Shown here one piece after another: positions 7,736 to 9,743 of a DNA stretch of 9,743 nt (positions are counted from its first letter, which is position 1; each line of letters begins with the position of its first letter). The DNA lies in contig CABSQC010000021.1 of assembly GCA_902479835.1 (NCBI GenBank), positions 1 to 9,743 on the forward strand, read 5' to 3'. The notes under the pieces are model-generated. The model did not search any database, was not told where the DNA came from, and worked only from the letters and a program-made list of their open reading frames with translations. The position numbers were made by a program, and so were the translations under genes. The stretch comes from an uncultured Streptococcus sp. (GTDB lineage: Bacteria > Bacillota > Bacilli > Lactobacillales > Streptococcaceae).

Positions 7736-7764
7736 ATTATACCACTAGTTCAAATAGAGTACAA
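7736..7764 (-). promoter_or_regulatory. alaA promoter (extended -10)
   Basis: Minus strand: -35 TTGTAC (7764-7759), 17-base spacer, perfect -10 TATAAT (7741-7736) preceded by TGG, an extended -10. A second extended -10 (TGC-TATAAT, 7799-7791) lies further upstream without a good -35 and could be an alternative start. Confidence 0.7.
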
Positions 7765-7781
7765 ACCGAGGACTTTAAAAA

Positions 7782-7802
7782 TTCTGCAAAATTATAGCAG
7801 AA
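7782..7802. repeat. Short inverted repeat between divergent alaA and usp promoters
   Basis: TTCTGC (7782-7787) and GCAGAA (7797-7802) are perfect inverted copies around a nine-base AT spacer. The pair lies between the two divergent promoters, so it could be an operator, but six-base arms arise by chance often enough to keep this low. Confidence 0.3.
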
Positions 7803-7817
7803 AAGAGAGACTTTACC

Positions 7818-7846
7818 TTTACATTCTAGCTCAAAAGAGATAAAAT
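7818..7846 (+). promoter_or_regulatory. usp promoter
   Basis: -35 TTTACA (7818-7823), 17-base spacer, -10 TAAAAT (7841-7846), each five of six to consensus. It predicts a transcript start near 7853 and a leader of about 60 bases. Confidence 0.65.
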
Positions 7847-7858
7847 ATAAGTGTATAA

Positions 7859-7881
7859 AGAATAGGATTCCCTTCTATTCT
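7859..7881 (+). promoter_or_regulatory. 5' leader hairpin of usp
   Basis: AGAATAG (7859-7865) and CTATTCT (7875-7881) form a perfect seven-base stem around a nine-base loop, a few bases from the predicted transcript 5' end and well clear of the ribosome binding site. A 5' stabilising hairpin is the simplest reading; no T-run follows, so it is not an attenuator. Confidence 0.4.
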
Positions 7882-7914
7882 ATCCATGTTTTCAAGCTAT
7901 AAGGAGGTAGGATT

Positions 7915-8367
7915 ATGTCTCAAAAATACGAAAACATTATGGTCGCTGTCGACGGTTCTCATGAAGCAGAATTAGCCTTTGAAAAAGGGGTTAACGTTTC
8001 TCTTCGCAACGGCTCTAAATTGACTATTGCCCACGTCATCGATACCCGTGCCCTTCAAAGCGTCTCAACTTTTGATGCTGAGGTCTACGAAGAATTGCAA
8101 GAAGAAGCCAACGAATTGCTCAAGGGCTACAAGGAACGTGCTGAAAAAGTCGGCGTTCAAAATGTTGTGACTGTTGTAGAAATGGGAAATCCAAAAGTCC
8201 TCTTAGCCAATGATATCCCAAGTAAAGAAGGGGTTGACCTTATTATGGTCGGAGCTACCGGACTCAATGCCTTCGAACGGTTAATGGTCGGATCCTCCTC
8301 AGAATATATCCTTCGCCACGCCAAAGTAGACTTACTAGTGGTGCGTGATAAGGATAAAACCATGTAA
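7915..8367 (+). CDS. Universal stress protein, UspA family, ATP-binding type
   Basis: A 150-residue single-domain cytosolic protein of the usual UspA length. It begins with IMVAVDGSHEAELAFEKG, where D13 in the first strand is the adenine-side residue of the family, and ends with the ATP-binding signature G-2x-G-9x-G-S/T: G113, G116 and G126 followed by S127. It is therefore of the ATP-binding (MJ0577-like) rather than the UspA-proper class. HAKVDLLVVRD (135-145) is the closing strand. The ribosome binding site AAGGAGGT lies seven bases before ATG and is the strongest in the window. The gene stands alone, divergent from alaA and convergent with gldA. Stress or growth-phase induction is known for the family but is not shown by this sequence. 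Confidence 0.93.
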   Translation: MSQKYENIMVAVDGSHEAELAFEKGVNVSLRNGSKLTIAHVIDTRALQSVSTFDAEVYEELQEEANELLKGYKERAEKVGVQNVVTVVEMGNPKVLLANDIPSKEGVDLIMVGATGLNAFERLMVGSSSEYILRHAKVDLLVVRDKDKTM

Positions 8368-8388
8368 GAAAGAAAAAGTTATATTGAA

Positions 8389-8536
8389 AACTTTCCTTAG
8401 GTGAGTACGGACGTCAGCGACCTTCTTCGAAGTTCCATGACTAAGTTTTGAGCCTAAGGTCTCAAAACTCCCGAGTGCTAGAAACAATAGTGTTTCTAGC
8501 ACTTTTCTCACGGCGGAAAGTTCCTAAGTATTTTTT
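8389..8536. ncRNA. Structured intergenic element: candidate cloverleaf RNA or mobile noncoding repeat
   Basis: No reading frame explains this stretch, but it is dense in pairing. Closing stem: AACTTTCC (8389-8396) with GGAAAGTT (8515-8522), then GTGAG (8401-8405) with CTCAC (8507-8511). Inside are three hairpins: 8413-8441 (GTCA/TGAC outside, CTTC/GAAG at the tip), 8444-8469 (nine-base AGTTTTGAG/CTCAAAACT), and 8474-8503 (13 perfect pairs, AGTGCTAGAAACA/TGTTTCTAGCACT, ATAG loop). Together they form a four-way junction. CCTTAGG at 8395-8401 is the exact complement of the loop CCTAAGG (8453-8459) and, over six bases, of CCTAAG at 8523-8528. T-runs after 8503 and at 8531-8536 favour the plus strand. 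It may be a streptococcal BOX- or RUP-like repeat, a 3' UTR structure or a small RNA; I do not recognise the family. Confidence 0.5.
8474..8506 (+). terminator. Probable terminator of usp (strong hairpin plus T4)
   Basis: A perfect 13-base stem with a four-base loop, followed by TTTT to 8506, about 107 bases past the usp stop. It is the most stable hairpin in the window and doubles as the last arm of the cloverleaf element. The T-run is short, so read-through to the longer T-run at 8531-8536 is possible. Confidence 0.5.
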
Positions 8537-8575
8537 AATGAGCCTTAAAAAGTATCTCATTTTAATTTTTTAGGC
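8537..8575. terminator. Weak AT-rich hairpins between convergent usp and gldA
   Basis: AATGAG (8537-8542) pairs with CTCATT (8556-8561), followed by TTAATTTTTT, a fair plus-strand terminator. An alternative pairing, GCCT (8542-8545) and AAAAA (8547-8551) with TTTTT (8566-8570) and AGGC (8572-8575), is strand-neutral. No clear minus-strand terminator for gldA is seen; a 7-base inverted repeat CATTAGT/ACTAATG at 8579-8635 also lies after its stop. Confidence 0.3.
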
Positions 8576-8640
8576 ATCCATTAGTTTGTTTGATGTAAAA
8601 AACGGTTTGTATACATTCTTGGTGAATGACTAATGTTTAC

Positions 8641-9732
8641 TTAGGCCAAACCTTGAACGTAGGCATCTACTGCTACGATGGCTTGGGCAATATCAGAAGC
8701 CTTCACTTCAAATGGCATTTGATGGATGGTTTCTCCTTCGATGGTAGCTTGTTGGCCAACCTTGAGAAGATCTTCGTAACTTGCATTTTCAAGATGCATT
8801 TCTTTAAGAGTCATTGGCATGCCAATTTGTTGATAGAAACGAATGTATTTATCCAAAACTTCTTTTGGACGATTTTCTAGGAACAATTGTACAAGAGTTC
8901 CGTAAGCTACTTTTTCACCATGAGTCAAATGGTGAATATCGCCAGTGAGGGCTGTGAAACCATTATGGATAGCATGAGCCGCAGCCAAGCCACCACTTTC
9001 AAATCCGATACCACTGAGAAGGGTATTGGCTTCAATGATGTTTTCAAGGGCTGGCGTTACCACTTTTGCTTCACAGGCAGCCATGGCTTGTAGACCATCT
9101 GCAAAAAGGATTTCTTCACAGCGTTCAGCAATGGCAACACCAGCAAGTGTTTGGTGTTTGCCTAGCATGGTTTTACCATTTGCTTGCATAACTGCTCGAG
9201 CTTCTACCCAAGTTGCTAAGCCATCTGCGATACCAGAAGCGAGCAAGCGTTTTGGCGCTTGAGAGATAACCTTACTATCAACCAAAACCAATTCTGGGTT
9301 CTTAGAATAAAAGATGTAGCGTTCAAAGGCACCCTCGTCCGTATAGATAACAGACAAGGCTGAAACTGGAGCATCTGTAGATGCAATGGTAGGAGCAATC
9401 ACTACTGGAGATTTTAGAAGATTTGCGATGGCTTTAGCACTATCAATAGTCTTACCACCACCTAAACCAATGACTAAATTACAGCCCTTTTCTTTGGCCA
9501 AACTTACCACACGATTAATTTCATTATCTGAAGCTTCACCATTAAAGAAGACTGGAACAACTGTAAGTCCATTTTGAACGAGGTATTCTTCGAAACGTTG
9601 ACCCACAATGTCATAAACTACTGAATCACACAATAGTACAGGGTGACTTCCTAGTTCCAAAATGGTTTTTGCATTTTCAAATAAGGCATTTTCACCTTGA
9701 ATGTAACGTGACGGACTTGCAAAATTTCTCAT
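8641..9732 (-). CDS. gldA: Glycerol dehydrogenase (iron-type/GldA family, Zn-dependent)
   Basis: A 363-residue cytosolic NAD-dependent enzyme that oxidises glycerol to dihydroxyacetone (or runs in reverse). Family hallmarks: the NAD-binding GGGKTIDSAKA (91-101), the PTIASTDAPVS segment (114-124), and the metal ligands D170 (GIADGLATW), H253 (AAAHAIHNG) and H271 (LTHGEKVAYG). Length is that of GldA, and nothing is truncated. The start is supported by GGAGAAAG seven bases before ATG, right at the window edge, so promoter and upstream partners are out of view. The usual streptococcal partners are a formate-lyase-like protein and a transaldolase-like protein, from memory. Its 3' end converges on usp across the structured gap. 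Confidence 0.94.
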   Translation of the reverse strand: MRNFASPSRYIQGENALFENAKTILELGSHPVLLCDSVVYDIVGQRFEEYLVQNGLTVVPVFFNGEASDNEINRVVSLAKEKGCNLVIGLGGGKTIDSAKAIANLLKSPVVIAPTIASTDAPVSALSVIYTDEGAFERYIFYSKNPELVLVDSKVISQAPKRLLASGIADGLATWVEARAVMQANGKTMLGKHQTLAGVAIAERCEEILFADGLQAMAACEAKVVTPALENIIEANTLLSGIGFESGGLAAAHAIHNGFTALTGDIHHLTHGEKVAYGTLVQLFLENRPKEVLDKYIRFYQQIGMPMTLKEMHLENASYEDLLKVGQQATIEGETIHQMPFEVKASDIAQAIVAVDAYVQGLA

Positions 9733-9743
9733 AGTCTTTCTCC

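Noticed and set aside
7778..7792. CodY-box-like sequence upstream of alaA
   Set aside because: Only 11 of 15 positions match and it lies upstream of the -35; AT-rich DNA gives such matches by chance.
8389..8522. tRNA or canonical pneumococcal BOX element
   Set aside because: The cloverleaf is too large, lacks T-loop and anticodon features and a CCA-type acceptor end, and the sequence does not match boxA/B/C as I remember them.
8626..8880. Plus-strand open frame over the gldA 3' end
   Set aside because: Antisense shadow of gldA, which has all catalytic motifs; no ribosome binding site.
1..9743. CRISPR array, transposase, phage, toxin-antitoxin or competence genes
   Set aside because: Both strands were read; no spaced direct repeats and no such proteins were found.

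Overview
The window looks like chromosomal DNA of a low-GC viridans-type Streptococcus. The evidence is a streptococcal CodY with a near-perfect CodY box in front of it, a PncA with the family's complete catalytic triad and metal site, and a GtfA/GtfB pair of the kind that glycosylates serine-rich repeat (SRR) adhesins. The species cannot be fixed from the sequence; mitis, sanguinis/parasanguinis or salivarius groups all fit.

Layout. Positions 1-4827 (minus strand) hold an accessory glycosylation operon, transcribed from a candidate extended -10 promoter at 4851-4879: a GT8 glycosyltransferase with an extra C-terminal domain, a GT2 glycosyltransferase, a GtfB-type chaperone subunit and a GtfA-type O-GlcNAc transferase, which runs off the left edge. 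The genes overlap or are tightly packed. Likely job: GtfA/GtfB place the first GlcNAc on Ser/Thr of an SRR adhesin in the cytosol, and the GT8 and GT2 enzymes extend the glycan. The adhesin and the accessory Sec genes are not in the window.

Positions 4939-7706 (minus strand) are core metabolism and regulation: pncA and codY (stop and start share one base, TAATG), ending in a terminator at 4891-4927, and an alanine-type aminotransferase (alaA) with its own extended -10 promoter and terminator. CodY probably represses its own promoter through a 14/15 box at 6364-6378.

Positions 7818-8367 (plus strand) are a universal stress protein gene, divergent from alaA, with a good promoter, a short hairpin near the expected 5' end of its transcript and a strong ribosome binding site. 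Between it and the convergent glycerol dehydrogenase gene gldA (8641-9732, minus) lies a 273-base gap. It contains an element of about 135 bases that can fold into a four-way-junction cloverleaf with a possible pseudoknot, which is the least explained sequence here.

Most noteworthy: (1) a divergent GtfB/GtfA pair in the reverse of the usual gene order, beside core genes; (2) a GT8 enzyme whose C-terminal domain aligns without gaps to that of the GtfB encoded two genes downstream; (3) the cloverleaf element. I see no CRISPR array, tRNA, rRNA, transposase or phage gene.
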